The notes beneath the pieces are model-generated. The model was given only the letters and a program-made list of their open reading frames with translations, had not been told where the DNA came from and searched no databases. This document shows, piece after piece, positions 23,401-30,709 of a DNA stretch of 64,000 nt; within the stretch, counting starts at the first letter, position 1, and every line of letters starts with the position of its first letter. The translations under genes and the position numbers were made by a program. Origin of the DNA: Alviniconcha marisindica (taxonomy: Eukaryota > Mollusca > Gastropoda > Provannidae); assembly GCA_018857735.1 (NCBI GenBank), contig JABMCL010002073.1:165001-229000 (forward strand), in the 5' to 3' direction.

Positions 23401-26400
23401 CCTGGTATACGGGTCCTGACAAGGGGTTGGTGAGAGCCATGCCATAGATCAAACACAGGAAGTGCAGCCACCCACTGTACCTGGTATACGGGGTCCTGAC
23501 AAGGGGTTGGTGAGAGCCATGCCATAGATCAAACACAGCAAGTGCAACCACCCACTGTACCTGGTATACGGGGTCCTGACAAGGGGTTGGTGAGAGCCAT
23601 GCCACAGATCAAACACAGAAGTGCAGCCACCCACTGTACCTGGTATACGGGGTCCTGACAAGGGGTTGGTGAGAGCCATGCCATAGATCAAACACAGGAA
23701 GTGCAACCACCCACTGTACCTGGTATACGGGGTCCTGACAAGGGGTTGGTGAGAGCCATGCCATAGATCAAACACAGGAAGTGCAGCCACCCACTGTACC
23801 TGGTATACGGGGTCCTGACAAGGGGTTGGTGAGAGCCATGCCATAGCATCAAACACAGGAAGTGCAGCCACCCACTGTCCTGGTATACGGGGTCCTGACA
23901 AGGGGTTGGTGAGAGCCATGCCCGATCCCGAGTCAACCAGCCACAGGAAGTGCCTGTGTGACCGTATTGGGGGGGGCCCTTCCACACCCCCGTACCTGGT
24001 ATACGGGGTCCTGACAGTGGGTTCGTGAGAGCCATGCCGATCTCTGTCATGCCGTAGCGTTCCAGAAGGCGGTGACCGGTGATGCTCTCCCACTTTTCCA
24101 TCACCGGCTGAGGAAGGGCCGCAGAGCCACTCACCATCAATCTGGTGAACAGCACAAAGTGACCTTGGACCTATCCACCAATGTCCATGTTTGGAGTGAA
24201 CACCACACACTAACTTTAGACCTGTCCACCAATGTCCATGTTTGGGGTGAACACCACACACTAACTTTAGACCTGTCCACCAATGTCCATGTTTGGGGTG
24301 AACACCACACACTAACTTTAGACCTGTCCACCAATGCCCATGCTTGGGATGAACACCACAAACTAACTTTGGACCTGTCCACCAATGTTCATGTTTGGTG
24401 GTGAACACCACAAGCTAACATTGGACCTGTATGCCAATGCCAATGTTCATGTTTGGTGGTGAACACCACAAGCTAACCTTGGACCTGTATGCCAATGTTC
24501 ATGTTTGGTGGTGAACACCACAAACTAACCTTGGACCTGTATGCCAATGCCAATGTTCATGTTTGGTGGTGAACACCACAAACTAACTTTGGACCTGTAT
24601 GCCAATGTTCATATTTGGCGGTGAACACCACAAGCTACCCTGACAGTGTAACTTACGGGACTGTCTAATGCAAAATAACTGTTTATCCACAAATTGCTAC
24701 AAAGAAGGCATTTTTTTCTGAAAATTAGCACATATTTTTGTCATATCCAACAAAAGGTGTTCACTCTTTGCGTCTTTTAATCTCATACCTGATGCGGTTC
24801 ATGCAAACGGACTTGATGTACTCGCAGGCAAGCCGAGAGCCCCGCCCTCTGTTCAGGTGCCGCTCATAATGCTCAATGAGCTTGGCATAGATGGTAGGGA
24901 CTGCCATGAACAGGTTGACTCGCACACCCTCTGTGTGACTCATGGGGTTGACCAGGGAACTCCACACCTGTCGCAGAATCACAATCAGTCCAGTCTGTGT
25001 CTCTACTACACATCAGTACAGCCGTATTATCAACCACGTCCTGTGTGTGACTCACATTGATGACCAGGGAACTCCACACCTGTCGCAGAATCAGAAGCAG
25101 TCCAGTCTGTGTATCTGCTACACATCAGTACAGCCGTATTATCAACCACGTCCTGTGTGTGACTCACTGTGATGACCAGGGAACTCCACACCTGTTGCAG
25201 AATCAGAAGCAGTCCAGTCTGTGTATCTGCTACACATCAGTACAGCTGTATTATCAACCACGTCCTGTGTGTGACTCACTGTGATGACCAGGGAACTCCA
25301 TACCTGTAGCAGAATCAGAATCAGTCCAGTCTGTGTCTCTACTACACATCAGTACAGCTGTATTATCAGCCACGTCCTGTGTGTGACTCACTGTGATGAC
25401 CAGGGAACTCCATACCTGTAGCAGAATCAGAATCAGTCCAGTCTGTACCTGCTACACATTAGTACAGCTGTATTATCAGCCAGCGTTACTCACAGTGTTG
25501 ACCAGGGAACTCCACACCTGTCGCAGAATCAGAATAAATCCAGTCTGTGTATCTAGTCTACTACACATTAGTACAGCTGTATTATCAGCCAGTGTGACTC
25601 ACAGTGTTGACCAGGGAACTCCACACCTGTATCAGAATCAGTCCAGTCTGTGTATCTACTGGTACTACACATTAGTACAGCTGTATTATCATCCATGTCC
25701 TCTGTGTGACTCAAGGCATTGACCAGGGATCAGCAGTTAGTTAGTCACTGGATTTTAACGTCCTGTCAACCACACAGGGTAACCTCAGAATGACCAAAGA
25801 CCATCATTATGAGCAAATGTACACTCCAAAACTCTTCTCATATCATATAATATACAAATCTTTTCTCAAGTCAGCCCACAAAGCCAACCCTTACACAAAC
25901 ATACAACAAAATATACACACACCGATTTCCAAAGAGCTAGTCCAGGGAAAGCCAGGGAAAGCTACAGAGTCAGACTCTGCCGCCAATCTGTGGAAATTTT
26001 ACCACATCCTCTGTCATGCCCTCACCATTGAGTCATCAACGGAAATTTGCTTAATTTGTCAAAATTGTCGCTCTCTAGACCTCATTACAGACCACCGTTT
26101 TTTCTCTCTCTAATTTTATGAGTCGTAAGAGAGGTACTCTGTATGCGGGTGTTGTTGTGATGCAGAAACCCATCTCTCCTCGCTCAGCAACAACCCATCT
26201 CCCCTCACTCAGCAGAAACCCATCTATCTCCCTTCACTCAGCAACAACCCATCTCCCCTTATTTCCCCTCGCTCAGCAACAACACACCTCCCCTTATCTC
26301 CCCTTGCTCAGCAACAACACACCTCCCCTTATCTCCCCTTGCTCAGCAGCAACACACCGCCCCTTATCTCCCCTTGCTCAGCATCAACCATCTCCCCTTA

Positions 26401-28846
26401 TCTCCCTCACTCAGCTGCAACCCATCTCCCCTTGCTCAGCAGCAACATACCTCACCTTATCTCCCCTTGCTCAGCATCAACCATCTCCCCTTATCTCCCT
26501 CACTCAGCTGCAACCCATCTCCCCTTGCTCAGCAGCAACATACCTCACCTTATCTCCCCTTGCTCAGCAGCAACACACATCCCTTTATCTCCGTTAATCA
26601 GCAGCAACACACATCTCCTTATCACCCCTTGCTCAGCATCAACACACATCCCTTTATCTCCCCTTGCTCAGCAGCAACACACCTCCCCTTATTTCCCCTT
26701 GCTCAACAGCAATACACATCCCCTTATCTCTGTTGGTCAGCAGCAACACACATCCCCCATCTCCCCTTGCTCAGCAGCAATACACATCCCCTTATCTCCC
26801 CTTGCTCAGCAGCAATACACATCCCCTTATCTCCCCTTGCTCAACAGCAATACACATCCCCTTATCTCCCCTTGCTCAGCAGCAACCACCTCCCCCTATC
26901 TCCCCTTGCTCAGCAGCAACCCACCTCCCCTCACTCCATAGCAACCCATCTCCCCTCGCTCAGTAGCCCATCTCCCATTGCTCAGAAGCCTATCTCCCCT
27001 TGCTCACTAGCCCAACACCCACTGCTCAATAGCCCATCTACCCTCCCCTTAGCAGCACCCCATCTGCCACAAACCTGATGAGGGTCGAACTTGGGCAGCA
27101 TCAGGCAGGCGGCGCCCATGCGGAGAGGTGTCATAAGTGCATTGATGACCCCGTGCACGTGATGCAGGGGCAAGACGTGAAGAATGACGTCCCCTGCTGA
27201 CCACGCCCATGCGGACACCATGTTGGACATCATGGCGGAGAGGTTTCCATGGGTTAGCACCACTCCCTGGACACAGAAGCGGTTCCGGTCAGCGCCAGTA
27301 CTAGCACTAGTACTATAGTAGCAGTATTACTATTAGTATTACAGGGATTTTTTAATGATTTAAAAAAAAAAAGGATGGTATGTGATGCTTAAAATGTCTC
27401 AACACTGCTAGAACCGTAGGAGACATATATGTTTTATGTAGATATTTGTATCTTCCTTTTTCATCATCTCCTTATCTTCTTCTTTCAAACAACAGCATTT
27501 ACTTCCAAGTACGCATGAAATCAAAATGAAAATATTTTTACTAATTCTAGGACAGGGACCAGACCAAAACAAAAACAAATTTCCATAAGTACAATTTCAG
27601 TAGCACTAGTTAGCTACGAACATCTCTGGCCAAGATAAAAATGGCAGTTTTGTAGTTCTGGTACCAGAGAGAGACAGACAGAGAGACAGACAGACAGACA
27701 GAGACAGATCAACTGTAAATTGGACTTGTCAAGGGAGAGCATGGACACACACTTCATTCCTTACTTATTACACAGTTCCTTCTTCCCTTGGAAGGGGTGG
27801 GGGGGGGGGGGGGGGGGGTTGTCATTTGACAGAAATTAATGTGTAATTACACTACTTATGTATAAAAACAGCTGCATGAGCACAAATTCACCCACCTCTG
27901 GTTAAGCAGTAGGCAACATAAACAAGTTTTATAAACTGGCAGTACGATACTACTATTCCTGTCTTAGTACTACTAGTATTGGAATTACACTTTATAGTCA
28001 GCCTAGAACAGACTTGATACCTTTGGTCTCCCTGTGGTTCCACTCGTATAGATGATCAGAGCTGGGTCATTCTTGAAGCCATTGTTGAAATGGTGCAGGT
28101 CGTACCATCGTTTGGGTCGGGTCTTCAAAGCTTTGCCGCTACGTTTGCTGCTGGTGGCAGACTCAGACACAAGCCATTCATTCACTTCATACTTGTGCAG
28201 CAGCTCGCTGTCATCAATAACTCTAAGAGGGATGCTTAGTTTTTCTGCGACTGGGTGCAGCTTGTCAGCAAGGCACTGGGAAGCAACTAGAACGGAACAG
28301 CCAGAGTCTTGTACGAAGTACTCCAGCTCAGAGACAGGGTGCGATTTACATAGCGGTACCCCAACACCATTGGCCATCCAAGTTGCAAATTGAGTGACGA
28401 CATAGCCAACATCATTTTCACAGAGATACCCGATGCGTGCATGCTTGAGAGTACTGGATTCACACCCGCACAAGGCAATCAACTCTTTTGACAACCGTGT
28501 GCTCAGGTGAAGAATGTCATCGTACGAAAACTGCCCCAAGCGATCAAAGATGGCTGTCCGTCCTATATGTCTTTCAGCAGTCAAAAACAGTGGAGAGGTG
28601 AGCCCAGCTCTCATTCGAGCCTTCCGAGCCGAACTCACGGAAATGTTTCTGGCCTGTGCCAAGTGTGGGATCAATGCCTGAGGATCTGGTTCCAGGAGGG
28701 TTGGTGACTGAGGTGAACAGCACGTGTTCAAGAGTTTGGTGCGGGGTGAAAAAACACCGTTTCTTCTGGCGGCAGCAGAGCAGTGCAGACTGCTGAGCCT
28801 GTTTGAAATGAAGCATCCTGTATGCGGTGCCAGCAGTTTGCACAGC
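12717..28846 (-). CDS. ACSF3: Acyl-CoA synthetase family member 3 (malonyl-CoA synthetase, mitochondrial)
   Basis: Gene-level entry for exons 28021-28846, 27075-27266, 24789-24967, 23996-24141, 22521-22640, 13930-14046 and 12717-13099 (stop TGA 12717-12719). All phases join, giving about 653 codons, against 576 in human ACSF3 from memory. The family activates malonate and methylmalonate to CoA thioesters with ATP in the mitochondrial matrix. Motifs in order: AMP-binding P-loop [80 protein letters not shown], and the C-terminal catalytic lysine region [12 protein letters not shown]. The Arg-rich, acid-poor N-terminal stretch of the first exon fits a mitochondrial presequence. The initiator ATG was not found: no in-frame Met precedes the presequence-like region, so at least one 5' exon lies upstream. 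Introns hold a 6.9-kb transposon and several exon-edge minisatellites. Confidence 0.95.
13300..13465. repeat. Interrupted CA-rich repeat
   Basis: ACACACCCATGCACACA-type sequence in the ACSF3 intron after exon F; open frames here are artefacts. Confidence 0.9.
13930..14046 (-). CDS. ACSF3: ACSF3 exon F
   Basis: Acceptor CTTATGCAG precedes 14046; donor GTACCC begins at 13929. It encodes [20 protein letters not shown] then [18 protein letters not shown], the conserved GELLV-GPSVF-YWN-GWFKTG block. The intron starts with an almost pure C-run (13909-13926 on this strand). Confidence 0.93.
14376..14465. repeat. (AC)n(AT)n(AC)n compound microsatellite
   Basis: A pure AC run is followed by AT repeats and a short AC run. 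Confidence 0.95.
14466..15545. repeat. About 40-bp minisatellite, more than 20 units
   Basis: The unit is built from CACCTAACACACATACTGGT, AACATACACACCTCTGAC with variants (AACAACTAACATACACATCT). It lies in the ACSF3 intron and stops about 80 bp before the transposon's left end at 15625. Confidence 0.95.
15621..15624. repeat. TTAA target-site duplication, left
   Basis: TTAA immediately before the left inverted terminus; its partner is at 22484-22487. Confidence 0.8.
15817..15838. promoter_or_regulatory. E-box and CRE-like motifs upstream of the THAP ORF
   Basis: TCACGTGA at 15817-15824 and TGACGTCA at 15831-15838 lie 50-75 bp before the THAP ATG (15891). A second TGACGTCA is at 22213-22220 near the other end. 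Motif matches only; the role as transposon promoter is inferred. Confidence 0.4.
15891..16190 (+). pseudogene. THAP zinc-finger exon with two in-frame stops
   Basis: From ATG 15891 the frame reads [20 protein letters not shown] then SFHGFPLKN, stop TAA (15978-15980), then [20 protein letters not shown], stop TAG (16041-16043), then [17 protein letters not shown]. This is a THAP C2CH signature: C-x4-C, FHxFPL, the conserved Trp and CSKH. It runs into an A-run at 16176-16194. Apart from the two stops the frame is intact, so decay is recent or these are point errors. Confidence 0.85.
16280..16533. mobile_element. MITE copy 1 (GGCAATGTCCA termini), nested in the Kolobok element
   Basis: Starts GGCAATGTCCACTTTTATCC and ends with the inverted GGCTAAAAGTGGACATTGCC. 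The inverted homology continues inward through the GTTGGTTTGC / GCGAACCGAC region. The centre holds AT and CA repeats. No coding capacity. A related copy is at 48404-48602. Target duplication not evident. Confidence 0.8.
17120..17212 (+). pseudogene. Possible acidic linker exon of the transposase
   Basis: The frame [20 protein letters not shown] then [14 protein letters not shown] ends at a donor-like AAAG|GTTAAT (about 17208). An acidic linker after THAP is plausible, but I cannot verify the upstream splice site. Confidence 0.35.
17540..18074 (+). pseudogene. Transposase exon with two frameshifts
   Basis: Follows acceptor TTTTTTTCAG (17539). Readable blocks in changing frames: [13 protein letters not shown]; then [15 protein letters not shown] (a Cys-rich knuckle); then [20 protein letters not shown] and [15 protein letters not shown]; then, in another frame, [33 protein letters not shown] up to donor CAG|GTAAGG (18075). 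The GDGRxDSPGHxAKY block is the most recognisable motif of this transposase family. The frame changes near 17670-17700 and near 17945 make it non-functional as it stands. Confidence 0.8.
18433..18616 (+). pseudogene. Transposase exon ([10 protein letters not shown] ... [11 protein letters not shown])
   Basis: Open, phase 0 after acceptor TTATTTCAG (18432). It reads [20 protein letters not shown] through a central segment containing [26 protein letters not shown] is a conserved block of the RNase H-like catalytic core in this family. The donor AAAG|GTGTTT is at 18617, and one base of Gly carries over to 18978. Confidence 0.8.
18978..19232 (+). pseudogene. Transposase exon ([11 protein letters not shown] ... 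[12 protein letters not shown])
   Basis: Acceptor GACATTTCAG ends at 18977 and the KG|V codon is restored across the junction. It reads [60 protein letters not shown] and KCDHG, matching the family's NHLYWC / NHIHNxHxGHG / CxHG blocks. Donor AAAAG|GTACTG at 19233. Open throughout. Confidence 0.82.
19533..19655 (+). pseudogene. Transposase fragment with in-frame stop ([18 protein letters not shown])
   Basis: Reads [20 protein letters not shown], then TAG, then [16 protein letters not shown], clearly the family's LSPxxQTSSLExxHxVxxHFAPK block. The stop replaces an expected His/Phe codon. Confidence 0.75.
19830..20016 (+). pseudogene. Transposase fragment ([12 protein letters not shown] ... VAKVVKE)
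   Basis: Open frame reads [20 protein letters not shown] then [20 protein letters not shown], matching the family's LAAxHxNENADRxQA motif. It ends at a donor-like G|GTAAGA at 20017. Confidence 0.72.
20112..20520 (+). repeat. 205-bp tandem duplication containing a transposase exon
   Basis: GTGTACATGTAAAGATGTGT starts both copies (20112 and 20317). Each carries acceptor TTTTTGTTTCAG and the exon start [20 protein letters not shown]. The copies differ at only a few bases, so the event is recent relative to the element's decay. Confidence 0.88.
20434..20615 (+). pseudogene. Terminal transposase exon
   Basis: After acceptor CAG (20431-20433) reads [20 protein letters not shown] then [20 protein letters not shown] and ends GASFSRFVR, stop TGA 20613-20615. 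The short basic C-terminus (SRF) is typical of the family's end. Confidence 0.7.
21226..21352. repeat. 43-bp unit, three tandem copies
   Basis: GAACAGATGTGTTTATTTTT ATTTATCATTTCAAGTCAGG is repeated three times almost exactly, inside the Kolobok element. Confidence 0.95.
21736..21815 (+). repeat. Dispersed repeat family B, copy 1
   Basis: AGCTTCATCACTGAAGATTC ... CAAGTCGGTTACCCTGT is related to two tandem copies at 39669-39806. Confidence 0.6.
22484..22487. repeat. TTAA target-site duplication, right
   Basis: TTAA immediately after the right terminus of the Kolobok element; pairs with 15621-15624. Confidence 0.8.
22521..22640 (-). CDS. ACSF3: ACSF3 exon E
   Basis: Acceptor ATGTTCAG precedes 22640; donor GTATGTGA begins at 22520. 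It reads [20 protein letters not shown] then [19 protein letters not shown], matching the human VGTPLPGVQVRIV segment between the YGMTE and GELLV motifs. It was not covered by a long open frame; phase (two bases in, one out) fits exons D and F exactly. Confidence 0.88.
22800..23000. repeat. CA/CG-rich interrupted repeat
   Basis: ACACACGCGTGTGCACG-type sequence in the ACSF3 intron; no gene. Confidence 0.9.
23085..23990 (-). repeat. 80-bp minisatellite built on the ACSF3 exon D 3' end and donor
   Basis: About ten copies (period 79-80 bp; CCTGGTATAC landmark near 23159, 23239, 23319, 23398 and so on to 23877) follow the true donor at 23995. Each unit on the minus strand carries ATGGCTCTCACCAACCCCTT GTCAGGACCCCGTATACCAG then GTACAG: the last 13 codons of exon D ([13 protein letters not shown]) plus a donor-like GT. 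Confidence 0.95.
23996..24141 (-). CDS. ACSF3: ACSF3 exon D
   Basis: Acceptor GTTCACCAG precedes 24141; donor GTACGG begins at 23995. It reads [20 protein letters not shown] then [20 protein letters not shown] and PLSGPRIP, containing the VSGSAALP and YGMTE motifs that contact the adenylate. Confidence 0.94.
24142..24650 (-). repeat. About 52-63-bp minisatellite abutting the exon D acceptor
   Basis: Units GGTGAACACCACAAACTAAC ... TTGGACCTGT ... CAATGTCCATGTTTGG are repeated about eight times. The first copy (24144-24175, GGTGAACAGCACAAAGTGAC CTTGGACCT) is the acceptor region of exon D itself. Confidence 0.88.
24789..24967 (-). CDS. ACSF3: ACSF3 exon C
   Basis: Acceptor TGCGACAG precedes 24967; donor GTATGA begins at 24788. 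It reads [20 protein letters not shown] then [20 protein letters not shown] and [12 protein letters not shown], matching the human [20 protein letters not shown] segment. Confidence 0.93.
24925..25725 (-). repeat. About 110-bp tandem array built on the ACSF3 exon C 5' end and acceptor
   Basis: About seven units share TGACCAGGGAACTCCACACC TGTCGCAGAATCAGAA and GTACAGCTGTATTATCA. The first copy is the start of exon C plus its acceptor; the others repeat both into the intron. Confidence 0.93.
25740..25900 (+). repeat. Dispersed repeat family A, copy 2
   Basis: CACTGGATTTTAACGTCCTG TCAACCACACAGGGTAACCT is homologous to copies at 10870 and 45160. Confidence 0.65.
26160..27045. repeat. About 32-bp minisatellite (TCTCCCCTTGCTCAGCAGCAA)
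   Basis: About 28 units of CTTATCTCCCCTTGCTCAGC AGCAACACAC with variants. It ends about 30 bp before the donor side of ACSF3 exon B (27075). Confidence 0.95.
27075..27266 (-). CDS. ACSF3: ACSF3 exon B
   Basis: Acceptor TGTGTCCAG precedes 27266; donor GTTTGT begins at 27074. Exactly 64 codons, phase 0. It reads [20 protein letters not shown] then [20 protein letters not shown] and [28 protein letters not shown] is a conserved adenylating-enzyme motif. Confidence 0.95.
27300..28010. other. ACSF3 intron without further features
   Basis: Holds an AGTACT-rich bit (27295-27340), AGACAGAC repeats (27668-27710) and a G-run (27798-27818). No exon or RNA gene is seen. Confidence 0.7.
28021..28846 (-). 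CDS. ACSF3: ACSF3 exon A (presequence and N-terminal half)
   Basis: Acceptor CCTTGTTGCAG precedes 28846; donor GTATCA begins at 28020. One leading base completes a split codon, so an upstream exon with the ATG is required; a stop lies just beyond the acceptor. The first 70 or so residues (with [20 protein letters not shown]) are Arg/Ser/Leu-rich, fitting a mitochondrial presequence. Then come [40 protein letters not shown] and [20 protein letters not shown], and the exon ends on the AMP-binding P-loop [12 protein letters not shown]. An insertion rich in Lys/Ser ([19 protein letters not shown]) precedes the P-loop. Confidence 0.93.
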
Positions 28847-29105
28847 CTGCAACAAGGACCAATTCAATTGAATACAAATATGTGTCTGTGTATTAGACAA
28901 ATTTACATGCGTTTCATGACACAGTTATAACCAGTTTGCACAGCCTGAAACAAGGACCAATTCAATTGAATACAAATATGTGTCTGTGTATTACTATTAG
29001 ACAAATTTACATGCATTTCATGACACAGTTACAACCAGTTTGCACAGCCTGAAACAAGGACCAATACTGTTAAATACAAATATGTTGTCTGTGTATTAGT
29101 ACTAT
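28831..29105 (-). repeat. About 104-bp unit, three tandem copies, including the exon A acceptor
   Basis: CAGTTTGCACAGCCTG(C/A)AACAAGGACCAAT ... TACAAATATGTGTCTGTGTA occurs at 28834, 28931 and 29036. The first copy is the start of exon A with its acceptor; the other two repeat it upstream. Confidence 0.9.
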
Positions 29106-30526
29106 TACATGCATTTCACAATACAATTATAACCTGTCAGAAATGAAGATAATGTATTTTACTGAGTGCGTGTGTGAGTGTGAGTGTGTGCATGCATGTA
29201 TGCTTGCGTGTGTGCATGTATCATTGTCTGTTTGTACATGTGTGTGTGTGTGCATGTGTGCATATTTGCATACAAATAACAAAATTTACATCTGTGTTAG
29301 TGCTCGGTTTAGGTTCCTGTCCACCTGCAGTTTAGGTCTAGGGCATTGAACTGGGAACTTTGGTCAGTGCTTTGCATCCTTGTCACTTGTAGTTGTACAT
29401 GAGTAAAGACACCACACAAACTGCCAGTAATCACCTTAAATTAACATGCCAGATCAGTTTATTTTCCTCTGCATCCAAGTTGCCAGTATAGGTGTGCACA
29501 CACATGAACTGAAGCAAACAAACAGGTCTACCTTCAAATAAATAACTGGAGGTAAATCAATGCACCCTGTGTTTTTAGTTAAAACTATTTTTATTTTTTA
29601 TTTTTTAAAGTGGTCATTATCAACATCCTTGACATTTGACATGATCTTGCGCAAGTGATGAAGGAGCAATAGACTGCAAAATTAAAGGCTGACAAAAGTT
29701 CGCTGCTTTGTGCCCTAGATCTAAACCTAATCTGCAGGTTTACTGTGGTTGAAGGTACCAAAGCACGTCAAATGGGAGTCAGCATTGTTTGTGTTCTATC
29801 CATCTAAAAAACACAGTGCAAGAACAAGAACATGTTTTGGGTAATCTATGATTTTAATGTCCTAAATTGTTGCTTTCATTTCAAGTCCACTTTTTGTCCA
29901 CCTTGACTTGCTTAAGGTTGCACTTATTCGTTGTGACGTTGGAATGTCAATCACCCTCGGGTAGCAGTATTTTTCCTGTTTTGGATTGACTTTGTGGAGT
30001 TTGATTATTTTTCTGTATTTTTCTTCTTCTTCTTCTCCTTCATGGCATCCTTTAAAATCTGCCATTTTGCATTGTGTACCCTGTCATGATAAACGGGTTA
30101 ACTGCTGCTTTGGGCCTGATGCAGACATAAAATGTGCTTTCCATTTAAGCAACACAGCTATTAAAATTAATCAGAAAAGCGCTGCTTCGTAAGGCTCAAT
30201 TTCTTTCCATCCAAACAGCAAGCGCAACCCCAAAAATGAACAACAATGGAAGTGAAATGAGGCAATAGTTTAAGACGCTAAAGCATAAAATTACCCATAC
30301 TTATATTGTTTTAATTGCCATATTAACTTCAGGCTAGATTTTTGGCAATGAAGAGCAAAGAACACACCTCATGGTTCTTTTCGCTCTTGAAATGATGTCA
30401 AAGGTCACAGCATTGCTTTCGGAGTAAAGTCCCCTATCTCAAATTCAAGGGGCATTACCTACTTATGGAGACCGGGGTGGGGGGAAATAATTTGTAGCTT
30501 CCCTTACACAGTCACCGTGCTAAATC

Positions 30527-30637
30527 GTGAGCCGGTTTCGCAGCAGAAGAAACTCGGTTCGATTTCCTTCGGCTTTCCTCTCTTCAAGAGTTGTTGTCTA
30601 TGAACACTGTAGTGTGACTTTGTCCGTCACAATTATC

Positions 30638-30640
<3 letters not shown>
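30527..30640 (+). mobile_element. tRNA-headed SINE-like repeat, copy 1
   Basis: GTGAGCCGGTTTCGCAGCAG ... CTCGGTTCGATTTCCTTCGG, then TTTCCTCTCTTC. GGTTCGATTTC is a B-box match; the same arrangement recurs at 51133. A long (GA)n follows. Confidence 0.5.

Positions 30641-30707
<67 letters not shown>
30641..30707. repeat. (GA)n microsatellite
   Basis: About 33 perfect GA repeats. Confidence 0.98.

Positions 30708-30709
<2 letters not shown>

Noticed and set aside
23131..24411. Minus-strand frames of up to about 320 codons with repeating [15 protein letters not shown]
   Set aside because: The 80-bp array shifts frame each unit; only the 23996-24141 part is real ACSF3 exon.
28574..28900. Alternative frame with [15 protein letters not shown] as ACSF3 start
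   Set aside because: It is out of frame with the conserved ACSF3 sequence; the true frame needs an upstream exon.
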